From the NCBI GenBank assembly GCA_947462335.1, contig OX381714.1:41327360-41391359 (forward strand): a stretch of DNA of 64,000 nucleotides. Direction: 5' to 3'. Source of the DNA: Harmothoe impar (lineage: Eukaryota; Annelida; Polychaeta; Phyllodocida; Polynoidae). A program made the translations under genes and the position numbers. The notes under the pieces were generated by a model. The model made no database searches. It was not told the DNA's origin and was given only the letters and a program-made list of their open reading frames with translations. Shown here piece after piece: positions 59,301 to 61,565 of the stretch. Position 1 is the first letter of the stretch; each line of letters begins with the position of its first letter.

Positions 59301-60979
59301 TGGACTCCCCTAAACAGGGGAGTCATTCTGGAGGCAACCTGGGCTCCTTTTTGACGCTGTTTCTTTCTCAGTAGCTACTTGTACTACTGTACTGTACTTT
59401 TATAAAAGGTGGTTGCCATGTAAACGGTAATTACGGCATGCCTCAAAGCTTTATGTTAATTTCTCATGCATTCATTATGCACCGACCCGGCTGCAGCGAT
59501 AACTCGAATTTAGTAATTACATAAAATTGAATGTAACTTTACTACTTCGCAGCTTTACCATCATAATAGCCTGACATTGTATTGTTTGTCTGGTGTCTTC
59601 TTGCAGTGTTCCTTCTATAAATGTGGCTACTCAGTGACGAATAATGAGATGGAAGTGATGCAGCAAGTCAGAAGTTACAAACTCTCTCACAAAGCTCCTT
59701 TCCCATGTTACTATAGTAACGAGCAGCGAGATAAGGTAGGTCAATTCTACCCGTAACCTTAAAGTGGCATAGTCCAATGATTAGGGCTCTAAAGTTAATT
59801 TCGCTAAAAATGAACCAGAATGTTCAATATGACCATAATACTTTATGTCTTACCTACTTCATTAAACATTATTCCCCAGAATTCAGCTTAGATTATTTTC
59901 AGCTTATTATCAGTTTTATGCTCAATGTTTGACTTTTGGAGTGCACAATATAAGTCCACCCATTGAAAATACACTGCAAAAGGCTGTGCTTGTGTTCACG
60001 AGAGCATTTTCATTGCCTCCTATTGTCCATCAATGATATTTTACTGTGTCCCAGCCTCCAAATATGATATCGTAATGACATTTTGAACAACTTGAAGTAG
60101 AATTTAAAATATGGAAAAAATCGGAGCATGCCACTTTAAATCGTGTTCTAGAGGGTGCTTGGATGAATGAAAATAGAAACATTTCCCACTCTTGGATATT
60201 ATGCTTATCACAGCCCATATGGAAATCTTATTCATGTAAATCCCATTTGGAATTGAATTAAACCGTAATCAATCAGATATACAATATCAATACCATGCCT
60301 GATTCCTTACAGAAATACCAATATAATTCAGCCTCCAATATTGACACCCTTTACACTTTGATCCATACAGGTGATAGGCAGGAAGATCCACACGTATAAT
60401 GAGGCCCTTCATGGCATGCTGTGGCCTGGTCTGCTCACTGGTATATGTGTTGTAGGGGCCTTTGTCACATGCTTTGGCTTACAGAGAGGGAAGAAGTCCG
60501 AGCCGGCGAGGCCGCTGCTGGATACTAGTAGCACTACAGACGGTCCAGGTTATGGAGGTATGGAGCCAGACGCTGGAGCCATGCCTGATAAGACTCCCCT
60601 GGCAGGCCCTGGAGGATTTCCTCCAGGCGCTCCTCCACCGTTCACCACCCCCCAGCCCTGCCCTACCCAGCCCTACTACCCTGGTGGTCCCCCTGTCTAC
60701 CCTCCTACCGCCACCAAGGACTTCCCTAACCCTACTGGTGGTCCTGCCTACCCTAGTGCCCAGGGCCCTGCTTATCCTCCCCCTGCCCAGCCCTATTCTA
60801 ACCAGGGCCCTGCCTACCCTCCAGCTTCCCAGCCCTACCCTGGCCAGGCCCCAGCCTACCCTCCTCCCTCCCAGCCTTACCCTAACCCGGGCACTCCCGC
60901 CTACCCTCCTAACCAGGCCCCCATGTACCCCCCACTAGACCCATCCCAGCCCATGCCTGGATCCCAACCTCCAACCTAG
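32146..60979 (+). CDS. BK channel beta-subunit-like gene (KCNMB family), four coding exons
   Basis: Joining 32146-32348, 58809-58962, 59607-59735 and 60371-60979 gives 364 residues in one phase with GT-AG junctions. Layout: a short cytosolic N terminus; TM1 about residues 8-30; an extracellular loop about 31-177 rich in cysteines (FPC, CSFYKCGY, FPCYYS) with a sequon at Asn102; the family LWP signature at 179-181; TM2 about 180-199; then about 160 cytosolic residues, very Pro-rich, with AYPP-type repeats and one PPVY. Family members are auxiliary subunits in the plasma membrane that tune gating and calcium sensitivity of Slo1 potassium channels. Vertebrate betas have short C-terminal tails, so this one is unusual. 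An in-frame TAA at 32134 and A at -3, G at +4 support the start. Intron 1 (26.5 kb) holds a retrovirus nested in a Penelope-like element. A TipE-type sodium-channel subunit is a less likely alternative. Confidence 0.85.
32570..33862. mobile_element. 1.29-kb terminal-inverted-repeat element, copy 2
   Basis: 1,293 bp, TAGGTACCACGG to GCGCGGTACCTA, flanked by the exact 7-bp direct repeat GTTAGAG (32563-32569 and 33863-33869). Nearly identical to 7546-8839, but in a different target, so the two copies moved independently. It begins about 220 bp after exon 1 of the KCNMB-like gene. Confidence 0.9.
34394..34423 (+). repeat. 30-bp inverted repeat flanking the Penelope remnant, left copy
   Basis: CAATTTGGACCAATTTGGCG followed by TGGGAAAAAA. 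The exact reverse complement is at 49646-49675. Once the inserted retrovirus is discounted the two copies lie about 1.2 kb apart. Confidence 0.85.
34424..35158 (+). pseudogene. Penelope-like element, 3' end of reverse transcriptase (decayed)
   Basis: Three reading frames in succession carry Penelope-type RT thumb and linker motifs: IHFLDTTVN...LYTKPTDTNTYLKYDS, then FLRLKRICKK...FLEKGYPY, then NLRDHLVRARC ending in a CNDPDC-type cysteine motif. Frame changes near 34610-34640, probably at the run of A, and again near 34880 show decay. The catalytic palm of the RT is missing, so it is 5'-truncated. The frame breaks off at 35158, where the retroviral LTR begins, and resumes at 49211 in the same phase. 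Confidence 0.8.
35155..35158. repeat. Target-site duplication CTAT, left
   Basis: CTAT abuts the left LTR; the partner CTAT is at 49207-49210. With one copy kept and the insert ignored, the Penelope reading frame is continuous, which confirms the boundaries. Confidence 0.9.
35159..35805 (-). repeat. 3' LTR of the endogenous retrovirus
   Basis: 647 bp. Read on the minus strand it starts TGTCAGGTGACAGG and ends CCTTGTATGACA. U3 begins with about 175 bp of very GC-rich sequence. A TATAAA lies at 35483-35488 and a poly(A) signal AATAAA at 35245-35250, in the expected order. No difference from the copy at 48560-49206 was seen by eye. Confidence 0.93.
35806..35818 (-). other. Polypurine tract
   Basis: Immediately upstream of the 3' LTR on the minus strand is GAGGGGGAGGC followed by ACC. 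This is the expected position and composition for the plus-strand primer. Confidence 0.7.
35819..36540. other. Retroviral 3' noncoding region
   Basis: AT-rich, with long T runs at about 35919-35955. No frame of note on either strand. Confidence 0.5.
36541..36682 (+). repeat. Pair of 32-bp direct repeats (36541-36572 and 36651-36682)
   Basis: CTTATCCGGTGGCGGGTAAG followed by TGTTCATAAT recurs 110 bp downstream as CTTATCCGGTGGAGGGTAAG plus TGTTCATAAT. Each copy is internally quasi-palindromic (CTTATCC...GGGTAAG). They lie 0.7-0.8 kb upstream of the antisense gene, inside the provirus. Confidence 0.8.
37219..37259. promoter_or_regulatory. Inverted repeat upstream of the antisense gene
   Basis: GTGTCA-T-GCGGC (37219-37230) and GCCGC-GG-TGACAC (37247-37259) form an 11-bp-arm hairpin or palindromic protein site, ending about 115 bp before the TATA box. 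Its TGTCA/TGACA arms echo the LTR termini. Regulatory use is inferred. Confidence 0.5.
37374..37379 (+). promoter_or_regulatory. TATA box of the antisense gene
   Basis: TATAAA in a GGGGTTATAAAGGC context, 64 bp upstream of the ATG at 37438. Spacing allows a short 5' leader of about 30-40 nt. Confidence 0.6.
37438..38046 (+). CDS. Antisense accessory ORF of the provirus, function unknown
   Basis: An intronless 202-residue frame on the strand opposite gag-pol-env, between env and the 3' LTR. The ATG has A at -3 and G at +4, a TATA box lies 64 bp upstream, and AATAAA follows the stop by 27 bp, so it looks like a complete transcription unit. The protein is acidic, rich in Trp, Leu and Ala, with helix-prone stretches (residues about 95-115 and 140-165). 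It has no signal peptide, membrane segment, zinc motif or leucine zipper that I can see. Its base composition is distinctly more GC-rich than the AT-rich flanks, as expected of selected coding sequence or a captured gene. It ends 99 bp before the env stop, tail to tail. I do not recognise the family. Confidence 0.72.
   Translation: MAHMAILEDELEAVPEVLAYLPEAWLQGDMQALDLWLGDQNTLEGLTPGTPFRSILSRYDSVRTRWLHKVRRDIASFGDVLVCRHHGWYFLGAGGISMRRAASLELLAQALRDLDGYDPRLLFTRNDGVIWDFLLAVGLCAYTVTGDAADSAEHALSTLEARFVQWREENEWLFSGDTWIGSPAAAELAESWEALGWGDYNN
38073..38078 (+). terminator. AATAAA poly(A) signal of the antisense gene
   Basis: 27 bp downstream of the TAG stop, on the same strand, inside the 99-bp gap between the two convergent coding regions. 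Confidence 0.6.
38146..40764 (-). CDS. env: env: F-type (errantivirus/baculovirus F-like) envelope fusion glycoprotein
   Basis: 872 residues. N-terminal signal peptide (about 1-16); a furin-type site RYRR at 124-127; right after it a hydrophobic, glycine-containing segment and an LATLDDV motif, as in baculovirus F and errantivirus Env proteins after cleavage; a long ectodomain with several sequons and cysteines; a transmembrane segment about 598-620. Unusual: instead of a short tail there are about 250 further residues, including a second hydrophobic segment (about 679-695) and a C-terminal domain of about 170 residues that I do not recognise. The frame is uninterrupted. A splice-acceptor-like ATATTTCAG lies 2 nt before the ATG (40767-40769), which fits expression from a spliced mRNA. 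Entry function is known for the family, not shown here. Confidence 0.88.
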   Translation of the reverse strand: MLKPILLLVMTATSQAITYVPTVRQNVGAIYEPLPEPLVNGHDTTTMILAIPYHIPAPPETETKILDQVMVLTFPTLHDDSSTSQILQQARELDLLIDITDKEINSTLASIHLFLSNPINSQGRYRRAPLGFLAPLFRGAIGLATLDDVKEVMDQIKNIDGILEAFSKQDKEAAILIDKVTQRQDKFVKAYVKDKSMLDQTMNTLGQNMNIWAQNMTTSLNTYANHEHTQRRKIQILTDALTIIVARMNYLQALQRTTSALRMLSAGIMTADIVPPAELTEHLNDLDMTLRIHSPGSRVAITDLDYYYSQRMISYTYSERHIYIHLDIIVASTVSTFRVFQLVTTPVPINTKETPTKGVTQLITDVKFLAISEDGSLFIELTNADMLTCPGTKIKICTKTSPRIHRHVPTCTVAIYLNQAQQVKERCQFTISPLKRPISHAVAISQDEYLVTTNSPTYTVTCHGKPATTHKAPSHSIIGVPCLCTVNIDHYSLPNSRLPCNTTISFHYALETINLPFLAALNEIKEIGPDSKANLPPFPKVNLSRTLDMLRKSSNIDESTLLDLNPFAKTLLDDASSLAKPLENRLIESYLYKFARHPAASIIPMILSVIATILATYTLFKMHRGSTLLAYMPTAKAYRFVTKKPMEKAFETLYKKDTTTAPIEQGPTPILTTHETHTLIIAILFTLTIYSAYRLTKYLKSMATKHCGKGKVTKRTNPTVVLKVYKGDTNFSFPLRPVPHEFDTIIKASAPTYRDMIIKMYPLPRLVFEWNGPVVITTKKGETAYLLPETINLPWRARFSIIPALREPNLDFAMLLQNDISPQPVTMDTHESKLENIIIDDQRESTNTFKNVLTILTQPPTAVTSEKVHGEE
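40767..40790 (-). promoter_or_regulatory. Candidate env splice acceptor
   Basis: On the minus strand an AT-rich tract ending TTTTATATTTCAG precedes GC-ATG of env. Errantivirus env genes are expressed from spliced RNA. The tract is more A/T- than C/T-rich, so support is moderate. Confidence 0.45.
40791..41855 (-). other. pol-env intergenic region
   Basis: 1.07 kb between the pol stop and env, long for the group. Minus-strand frames of 73 and 62 codons (41280-41501 and 41452-41640) carry no recognised motif. It could hold splice signals or a small accessory exon; nothing more can be supported. Confidence 0.45.
41856..46634 (-). CDS. pol: pol: protease, reverse transcriptase, RNase H, integrase
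   Basis: 1,592 residues from the first listed codon (a GTG, not the true start: translation enters by frameshift at 46661). Order: retroviral aspartic protease with DTGA at 89-92; RT about 400-610 with YLDD at 548-551; RNase H about 690-810 with TDAS at 696-699; integrase with an HHCC zinc finger (His1188, His1195, Cys1225, Cys1228), catalytic Asp1258, Asp1318 and Glu1354 (exactly D35E spacing) and a GPY/F-type motif at 1494-1498. All catalytic residues that can be checked are present. Odd: about 300 residues between RNase H and integrase (about 812-1110) are Lys/Ser/Pro-rich with a small HC-C-C cluster near 875-890, far longer than the usual linker. Domain order and GPY/F mark it as Ty3/gypsy, not a vertebrate retrovirus. 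Confidence 0.95.
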   Translation of the reverse strand: MRCEPLQPPIKIQDQQPLGQPKTIASIAETIPQMHTGKSSRPSVIHITPQQDASQKEMGESTKISVELLKNGCLNARFYEHTEIPCLVDTGATITCVRDTFLREIQKSRDVEIKKRKFNVHLADGSICHVRQAAVLKFKIHGTRFEFPFSIIPNLTKPVVLGTDFLKATRSQIEFNVDPELQVKPVRAVREATILPFTELAVLGQVTSLKCLEGCVGTLDNLQRNNRVPYLVQKGVVTPSEMNRHPIILLNTSHRPYKVRKGDIIALFTEVDPSELHQPDTDIPTEEPTLQVLDTEENCSDTESDCASVYADPDTNRGDDTDDELATIHSEAHDIMPDIMENVPPKCVLTDIGQERLQKLLHKYQDVFVGKDNDIGTTHLYTHSIHIKPDAVPCHYLPYRQTPEKQAKMGEVCEDLVRQGILRECAEGPWASRSFLVQKASGGQRLVTDLRHVNANMINQALSTPRADDTLDMIGSLKPTVFSKLDAQQGFFQIPIRREDQHKTAFIANDKKYVYQKMPMGLATAPAGFCHLVTLILNKLKYKCALPYLDDILVLSPDVERHFSDLEDVFKSLRIGKLKLKKSKCEYFTDRIDFLGMRVTPDGLQPSPEKVESVKTFPTPKSVKQVRSFTGLCQYFKKFIKDYANIARPLYDLQTNLKVFKWNEDADNAFKTLKHALCTHALLRYPDYDKEFSLATDASNVSLGAVLSQRSSEGELRPVAFAGRTLSKHERNYNTTERELLGVVYGILHFRHYLESRHFQLYTDHAALIPLLTNTGLTHRWARWALDIQQFAFTIQHVKGDDNIPPDVMSRREYPDAPPMTNPPPPPRRKRAATRTKFSKIQTKIPFNRDDPPKSIDRPKPVIRGILKETTHYVFCHCEREYCEEYPENCFTPVETNRIAQMVKATSREPPHSASENQLEEKLHKIASITKVVRFAEEQLDMEEEQDRDICVVTTRSKAKRSVAEDTRSNDHPQQLGLKAKKNKVSTKSSFPTKSPISTPSTPTANLQKHSDRAGTAQKAHKSKSDPHPKRTKAASTSTNRGAASSKEQTANTDIAVEQPKKQTKTRPAPKSPETIQAEKDKERLAQHIMELDQMLDQIPDSSINSTLLKEEQRKDTGLIPIIDYLEKGDLPVKSTEATRIRNNAQHYLLLDNILVHISPTSWRKTDTVPLQVVVPKTWVENILQHFHDSPMAGHVGTSKMMSSLIPRVYWKSMMADVNQYVSTCDTCLKAKRAVHTHKTPMTVRDYMPTPMKHLNLDAVGPLPETARKNKHIQVCIDYSTRYVIAYATKDLTAETTQHEFYKNVICQQGVPTSVQTDNGTCYTGRNFKKLMNTQKIRHDLSSPYRPQSNGLVERFNASIGTALRTFCSQNQKTWDLYIESITFALNNTESQTTGYTPFFLLHGRNPQTIVETALNIEEEIKTVAEHVSGMILSQDESRRKAIDRVKKLQQGRKSRYDKKLTPQAILPLDIVYINIPRILLTTDSKKLQPLFMGPYVVAERPTPTSARLKNLSNNLLVPRPVHIDRLKKVTTLRKNEFAHRLIPHTSKFIHRITRDKSQITLTKESVGLNQIVPRPAHHKVKRNSRQGRISK
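46658..46710 (-). promoter_or_regulatory. gag-pol -1 ribosomal frameshift signal (G GGA AAC)
   Basis: GGGAAAC occupies 46667-46661 in the gag zero frame as G GGA AAC, a canonical X XXY YYZ heptamer, and the next codon is the gag TAG. The pol frame is in the -1 phase and stays open upstream to about 46710, overlapping the end of gag. About 7 nt downstream of the heptamer a short GC hairpin (CAGC-GCC-GCTG with outer C-G pairs) can form at normal spacing. The same heptamer is used by several retroviruses. Confidence 0.85.
46658..48121 (-). CDS. gag: gag: capsid/nucleocapsid polyprotein
   Basis: 487 residues from an ATG. Residues 1-95 are Gln/Lys/Glu-rich and predict a coiled coil. Residues about 100-255 match the general Ty3/gypsy Gag capsid pattern (KIWFKAY...FLKYFRKEDD...ALLQGL). 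Residues about 350-460 are Arg/Ser/Asp/Gly-rich with dozens of SR, RD and RG dipeptides, resembling SR or RGG nucleic-acid-binding tails. No CCHC zinc knuckle is present, as in insect errantiviruses. The TAG stop directly follows the frameshift heptamer. Confidence 0.88.
   Translation of the reverse strand: MEKQIEEAMQQQLKQLTKAMQKQVAETVKLQVAEALKTILPHATPQPSAPDIEAALISVTTTLKSLQEGQVAERLAREKSVKALDEKIEREKEETHNDILKPDKFSQPSQNQSARRHCTDYEQYIDSKYGKHPSYRIKYFSNFLEGKSKIWFKAYMTAHPDTDYDTMKEAFLKYFRKEDDRLDAKALRGQNPDESVSDYAMALQNMATAHNKSEERTKEALLQGLREDISAVVIHKGASTWSEILEIAEEYENQQTVSTSNIKAEIKAEMDSKLESMQAQLKSVTQINSMLVKQTKSQKSGNPSKKAKSDPKPVQVDPSSEDEDQSLNLMSNEHVRRQEQRALKDQGKPNNSQQRHSGNNRGGYQGKNFDPNFKRGRGGYSQNNSRDHQSNSQDISRRDISRSRDNSRHRDSSRSRDYNRRDNSRDRDYYRSRDRYHDYNRSCDNSRGRDNIQGYNLQQQPQQPPQAIQPDVLQQIKQLLGSSNSGN
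48211..48444. repeat. 20-bp tandem array with CRE palindromes
   Basis: Twelve units of TGACGGTCTGGTGACGTCAT and variants, 20 bp each. Perfect TGACGTCA starts at 48223, 48243, 48263, 48283, 48303 and 48323. Later units drift to TGACGTCC, AGACGCCC or TGACACCC. TGACGTCA is the consensus CREB/ATF binding site. It lies in the transcribed leader between LTR and gag; enhancer function is inferred. Confidence 0.9.
48540..48556 (-). other. Putative primer-binding site
   Basis: Three nucleotides inside the 5' LTR boundary the minus strand reads TGGTGGAGAAGTCTC. TGG at the start fits pairing with a tRNA 3' CCA. I cannot name the tRNA. Confidence 0.45.
48560..49206 (-). repeat. 5' LTR of the endogenous retrovirus
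   Basis: 647 bp, apparently identical to 35159-35805, with a minus-strand TATAAA at 48884-48889 and AATAAA at 48646-48651. The GC-rich block of U3 occupies about 49030-49206. Confidence 0.93.
49207..49210. repeat. Target-site duplication CTAT, right
   Basis: Partner of 35155-35158. Confidence 0.9.
49211..49620 (+). pseudogene. Penelope-like element, GIY-YIG endonuclease domain
   Basis: The frame continues from 35158 across the retroviral insert. A C-P-I-L...C motif completes a cysteine pair begun before the insert, then follows a GIY-YIG nuclease with LIYCIDC and GKRYVGET, a downstream RIKEH helix and a C-terminal FSWIQRL...ILESRYV end typical of Penelope elements. The domain itself is open to its TAG stop. 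The nuclease nicks target DNA for target-primed reverse transcription. The element cannot be active because its RT is truncated, frameshifted and now interrupted. Confidence 0.85.
49646..49675 (-). repeat. 30-bp inverted repeat flanking the Penelope remnant, right copy
   Basis: Exact reverse complement of 34394-34423. Penelope insertions often carry inverted partial copies at their ends, which could explain it. Confidence 0.85.
49936..49990 (+). ncRNA. Candidate hammerhead ribozyme in the Penelope 3' region
   Basis: CTGATGA (49963-49969) and GAAAC (49985-49989) are joined by a 5-bp stem II (GGCCA/TGGCT, one G-U pair) with loop CTAGA. Upstream, GTT (49936-49938) precedes an 8-bp stem I (GTATAATC/GATTACAC, one mismatch) that abuts CTGATGA. 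Stem III would be only about 2 bp. Penelope-like elements are known to carry hammerhead motifs with very short stem III. Activity is unproven. Confidence 0.5.
50193..50711 (+). repeat. 5' LTR of a second gypsy element (start approximate)
   Basis: Ends CCCCTACA at 50711 followed by the primer-binding site. It contains TATATAA (50381-50387) and AATAAA (50641-50646) in order. TGTAGAGG at 50193 is the best match for an inverted start, but another TGTAGAGG lies at 50118. No second copy of this LTR is visible in the window. Confidence 0.6.
50713..50725 (+). other. Primer-binding site of the second gypsy element
   Basis: TGGTGCCGTGACC, one nucleotide past the LTR end, as in many Ty3/gypsy elements. 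The tRNA was not identified. Confidence 0.7.
50769..52874 (+). CDS. gag: gag of the second gypsy element
   Basis: 701 residues from the ATG at 50769; upstream codons from a GTG at 50733 overlap the leader and are less likely. Residues about 85-215 are a long coiled coil (Glu/Lys/Arg/Gln heptads), followed by a Ser/Arg/Gly-rich low-complexity linker, a capsid domain (FTGRQPWQDWFADFMDD ... LLRALRNGPGKLAV ... FSQFIEGLRD) and a CCHC zinc knuckle CYRCQALGHFAAEC encoded at 52782-52823. A coiled coil of this length ahead of the capsid is notable. The frame is intact. Confidence 0.88.
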   Translation: MAEQAKGGASLHPISSPDPEVVAALEKHYGPSCSSSKPEPRRGNPDSIRKDLGSNLEDSLFETGGSKRHIAPMPTQGMSILHAERHQRQEVTRRHFTEEKNRFEEARIAEMDRMNAEFEALSHRLIQLRNKNEELEGATMEKQNRLETTKAELEHMEDQFSHQQNVLRRRTEVLKQRQDKTVQESDELQDTIREATKAMMEEQERLVREVKDLQLKREKESNRSGHSGFDHVNGGIYNSASGGGGATTSSGGRPKRVTIDSGDSDERSSRREQHPTSYDDDYSNPPSRSSFQERPSRFGSNDRSSRSNPNEHSSGPTRRSGRSPTNAGRRVSRRESMSPGMKLIYDSNPCIAEMGVDCVSRQADNADIVDWSIEQSLLLHRDNHNAARRTASTPVPFTGRQPWQDWFADFMDDMRYNRWSEQESLEKLLRALRNGPGKLAVSRWRTMHGAGSFTQLVECASYLIGNVGNEDPLRLFRKRTQKPNESHRVFGLELQALLQRARPRWQLDDPQFLDDLFSQFIEGLRDSDERTAACDSWKAGTSLTDLFMAIEDYDRKRHLLSSRVLSRTSSMVQDPPASDTEEGDSGREEEIGAVAQKNSGKSYSNSNSKRYPEADRKTPPVTPGTTSAPSTTSSTPSSMEELLLRLTDLMSGNQQSAGRNSKPRVDKTTRKCYRCQALGHFAAECPAEKSVPKPEEKKTEN
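52875..53128 (+). other. gag-pol junction of the second gypsy element
   Basis: Between the gag stop and the pol frame a third frame (from about 52901 to 53173) is open and Glu/Gly/Ser-rich, as if it were an inter-domain linker. Continuous expression would need stop bypass and a frame change. A TTTAAAA heptamer at about 53129 sits in the overlap, but the change needed there is +1, not -1. Indels from decay are an equally good explanation. Confidence 0.4.
53109..55715 (+). CDS. pol: pol of the second gypsy element (protease, RT, RNase H; integrase absent)
   Basis: 868 residues from a TTG that is not a true start. Protease DTGA near residue 55; RT with FCIDYRKLN, YLDD at about 475-478 and LGFCSYYRDFLP; RNase H with TDAS near 628 and the TDH motif of its later strand. 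The frame continues through the spacer to RQIVIPAAMRRDI and stops exactly where the integrase HHCC zinc finger should begin. A purine tract AAAGTGGGGGAA (55714-55725) overlaps the stop and resembles a polypurine tract followed by TGTA. The whole integrase is therefore missing, probably by internal deletion, and no 3' LTR matching 50193-50711 follows. Confidence 0.9.
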   Translation: MSPDHPCLKHLKRRAVDLGVTKDFERFTVNPSPLDGKRWYLTVAVKGRSAEFLVDTGASHSMISKRFHDLVADEPDNFTTRVKAHSADGSCMQTFGKAFFEVNIGGQDYLLSPTIADLSDDGIIGLDFAALYGAMLEPCRGMLKIEHPYKVAVQCVLRKVSSVASVVQTVKIPPGQTCDVLFSSDSIFRDQMAVVEPDVVRLASIGLKSADTFVGSGSRFLFPISNPGGEVRYLMKGTPVGQVIVAQASTSILSEDTKPNLEGMFDLRPELQKLVDDSSLVTGEQKDQLRRVLVEHDAAFGEPTGLGRTDMVLHSIHTEEAVPFKIPYRRLPLKKKLMAEKEIADQLRLGVIVPSTSPWSSPVQMVTKKDGTIRFCIDYRKLNGCTKKNSYPLPRIDETIDSLGGNQWFCTLDLQSGYWQVGMKEEDQEKTAFSSHVGLFQYSVMPFGLCNAPATFEAMMESLLSDLLWKECLVYLDDVIVFGKTFESCLATLVKIFERLITNGLKLKPKKCHLFRTSINYLGRIISTEGVKADPEKLDVVSEWEKAEGPKDIRSFLGFCSYYRDFLPGYARIAQPMQALAHWTPGRRKEPFPWGPEQDLAFEAVKNLFRTTPVLKYPTADGHFILDTDASNDSIGAALSQMQEGIEVPLAFASNTLNKAQRNYCTTKRELLAVVVYTKKFKHFLWGGDFTLRTDHSFLRWLLNFKEAEGMIGRWLTHLSEFGLENSQIQHRAGSKHINADALSRRPIRTCSRMDCNDCGAHNAVIAGVRMPYDVGHSKAMEWSTETIRQFQKGDAVMSRLIEQVSSGVQPQRPAISIESREMRQLLAQWSELTVVDGILCSWKITPYKTKLRQIVIPAAMRRDIMYH
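55929..56104. mobile_element. TTAA-type MITE relic
   Basis: Shares TGATGCATCATACTGACCCT and the GATGCATTCATGAATG...CCTGGTGA core with the family, with poorly preserved ends. Confidence 0.55.
56570..56793. mobile_element. TTAA-type MITE copy
   Basis: Begins TTAACCTTTAAGGGCCACAT and ends CAGCCCTTACGGGTAA. The interior core GCATGATGCATAGATGCAGC is shared with the family. Confidence 0.65.
57265..57306. repeat. Short palindromic repeat (~42 bp)
   Basis: AAGGACCTTAGTGCA and TGCATTAAGGGCCCTT are inverted around CCC. Matches the reverse complement of 26037-26076. Confidence 0.7.
57791..58014. mobile_element. MITE with ~24-bp terminal inverted repeats
   Basis: Left end TACCGTAAACCTCTTGTATA followed by AGCC; right end GGCCTATACTTGAGGTTTTA followed by CAGTA. 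A lone piece of the same terminus occurs near 10308-10334. Confidence 0.7.
58809..58962 (+). CDS. KCNMB-like gene, exon 2
   Basis: Acceptor TTTCTTCCAG, donor GTAAAG, 154 nt. Its first nucleotide completes the codon split at 32348. Encodes the extracellular segment with TSSFPCVRMVVAFY and the sequon NRT. Confidence 0.82.
59088..59370. mobile_element. Long fold-back element in KCNMB intron 2
   Basis: Almost perfectly self-complementary over about 280 bp. The left arm begins GAGAGAAGAAACAGCGTCAA, continuing AAGGGAGTCCAGG; the right arm ends TTTTTGACGCTGTTTCTTTC. The arms meet near 59230 with essentially no spacer, so a transcript would form a hairpin of about 140 bp. Confidence 0.88.
59607..59735 (+). 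CDS. KCNMB-like gene, exon 3
   Basis: Acceptor GTCTTCTTGCAG, donor GTAGGT, 129 nt in phase 0. Encodes CSFYKCGY and FPCYYS, the cysteine landmarks of the family's extracellular loop. Confidence 0.85.
60371..60979 (+). CDS. KCNMB-like gene, terminal exon with TM2 and Pro-rich tail
   Basis: Acceptor CATACAG, 203 codons including TAG. Encodes VIGRKIH, the LWP motif at the start of TM2, TM2 itself, a basic stop-transfer GKK, then about 160 residues dominated by Pro, Tyr, Gln and Gly with repeated AYPP and QPYP units and a PPVY motif. Confidence 0.85.
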   Translation: MIGRKIHTYNEALHGMLWPGLLTGICVVGAFVTCFGLQRGKKSEPARPLLDTSSTTDGPGYGGMEPDAGAMPDKTPLAGPGGFPPGAPPPFTTPQPCPTQPYYPGGPPVYPPTATKDFPNPTGGPAYPSAQGPAYPPPAQPYSNQGPAYPPASQPYPGQAPAYPPPSQPYPNPGTPAYPPNQAPMYPPLDPSQPMPGSQPPT

Positions 60980-61559
60980 ATACTAGTCTCAACGAGTAAG
61001 TTCTGTCCCAGATTAATCTTGTACATATATGTACTAAAATATATTCACGAGCATACTGTGCCATTTGAAATCTCACACTAGAGGTAGTGACATCTCCATG
61101 CCAGTGCCAATGTATATATCACTAGCATATGTCTAAGTCAATAATAACAGCATCAGTATGGGTCCTCGATAATTATTTGTCCTCTATCTTGATGTACACT
61201 AATTGCAGTACCGATCAAGGCAGGGATCAAAGTAGAGGACTGGATTATAATGATCAAGAATCTCCAAAGAATCCTTTCGACCAAAGGGAGGTTCTATAAG
61301 ATCGATAACTAGTAAAGGAAATTACACATAAAAAAGAATAACCTTTAAAAACAGTAACTGTGTCATCATGTTTGGAATTGTGATTTTTCCCATATATCAC
61401 AAATTGTTTACAATCATTATCACTTACCCGTTTCCATTTAAACTGAATGAACCGCCATAAAGTGCCAGACTGCTCTGTTATCATCATACATGCACAAACC
61501 ACAGGCCCAAAACTGGAGCCAGGTGAAAAGGAGACTCATCCTGTGCATACGCCAGTATA

Positions 61560-61565
61560 AATAAA
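61560..61565 (+). terminator. AATAAA, candidate poly(A) signal of the KCNMB-like gene
   Basis: First strong AATAAA after the stop, 581 bp downstream and followed by an A run. Confidence 0.45.
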
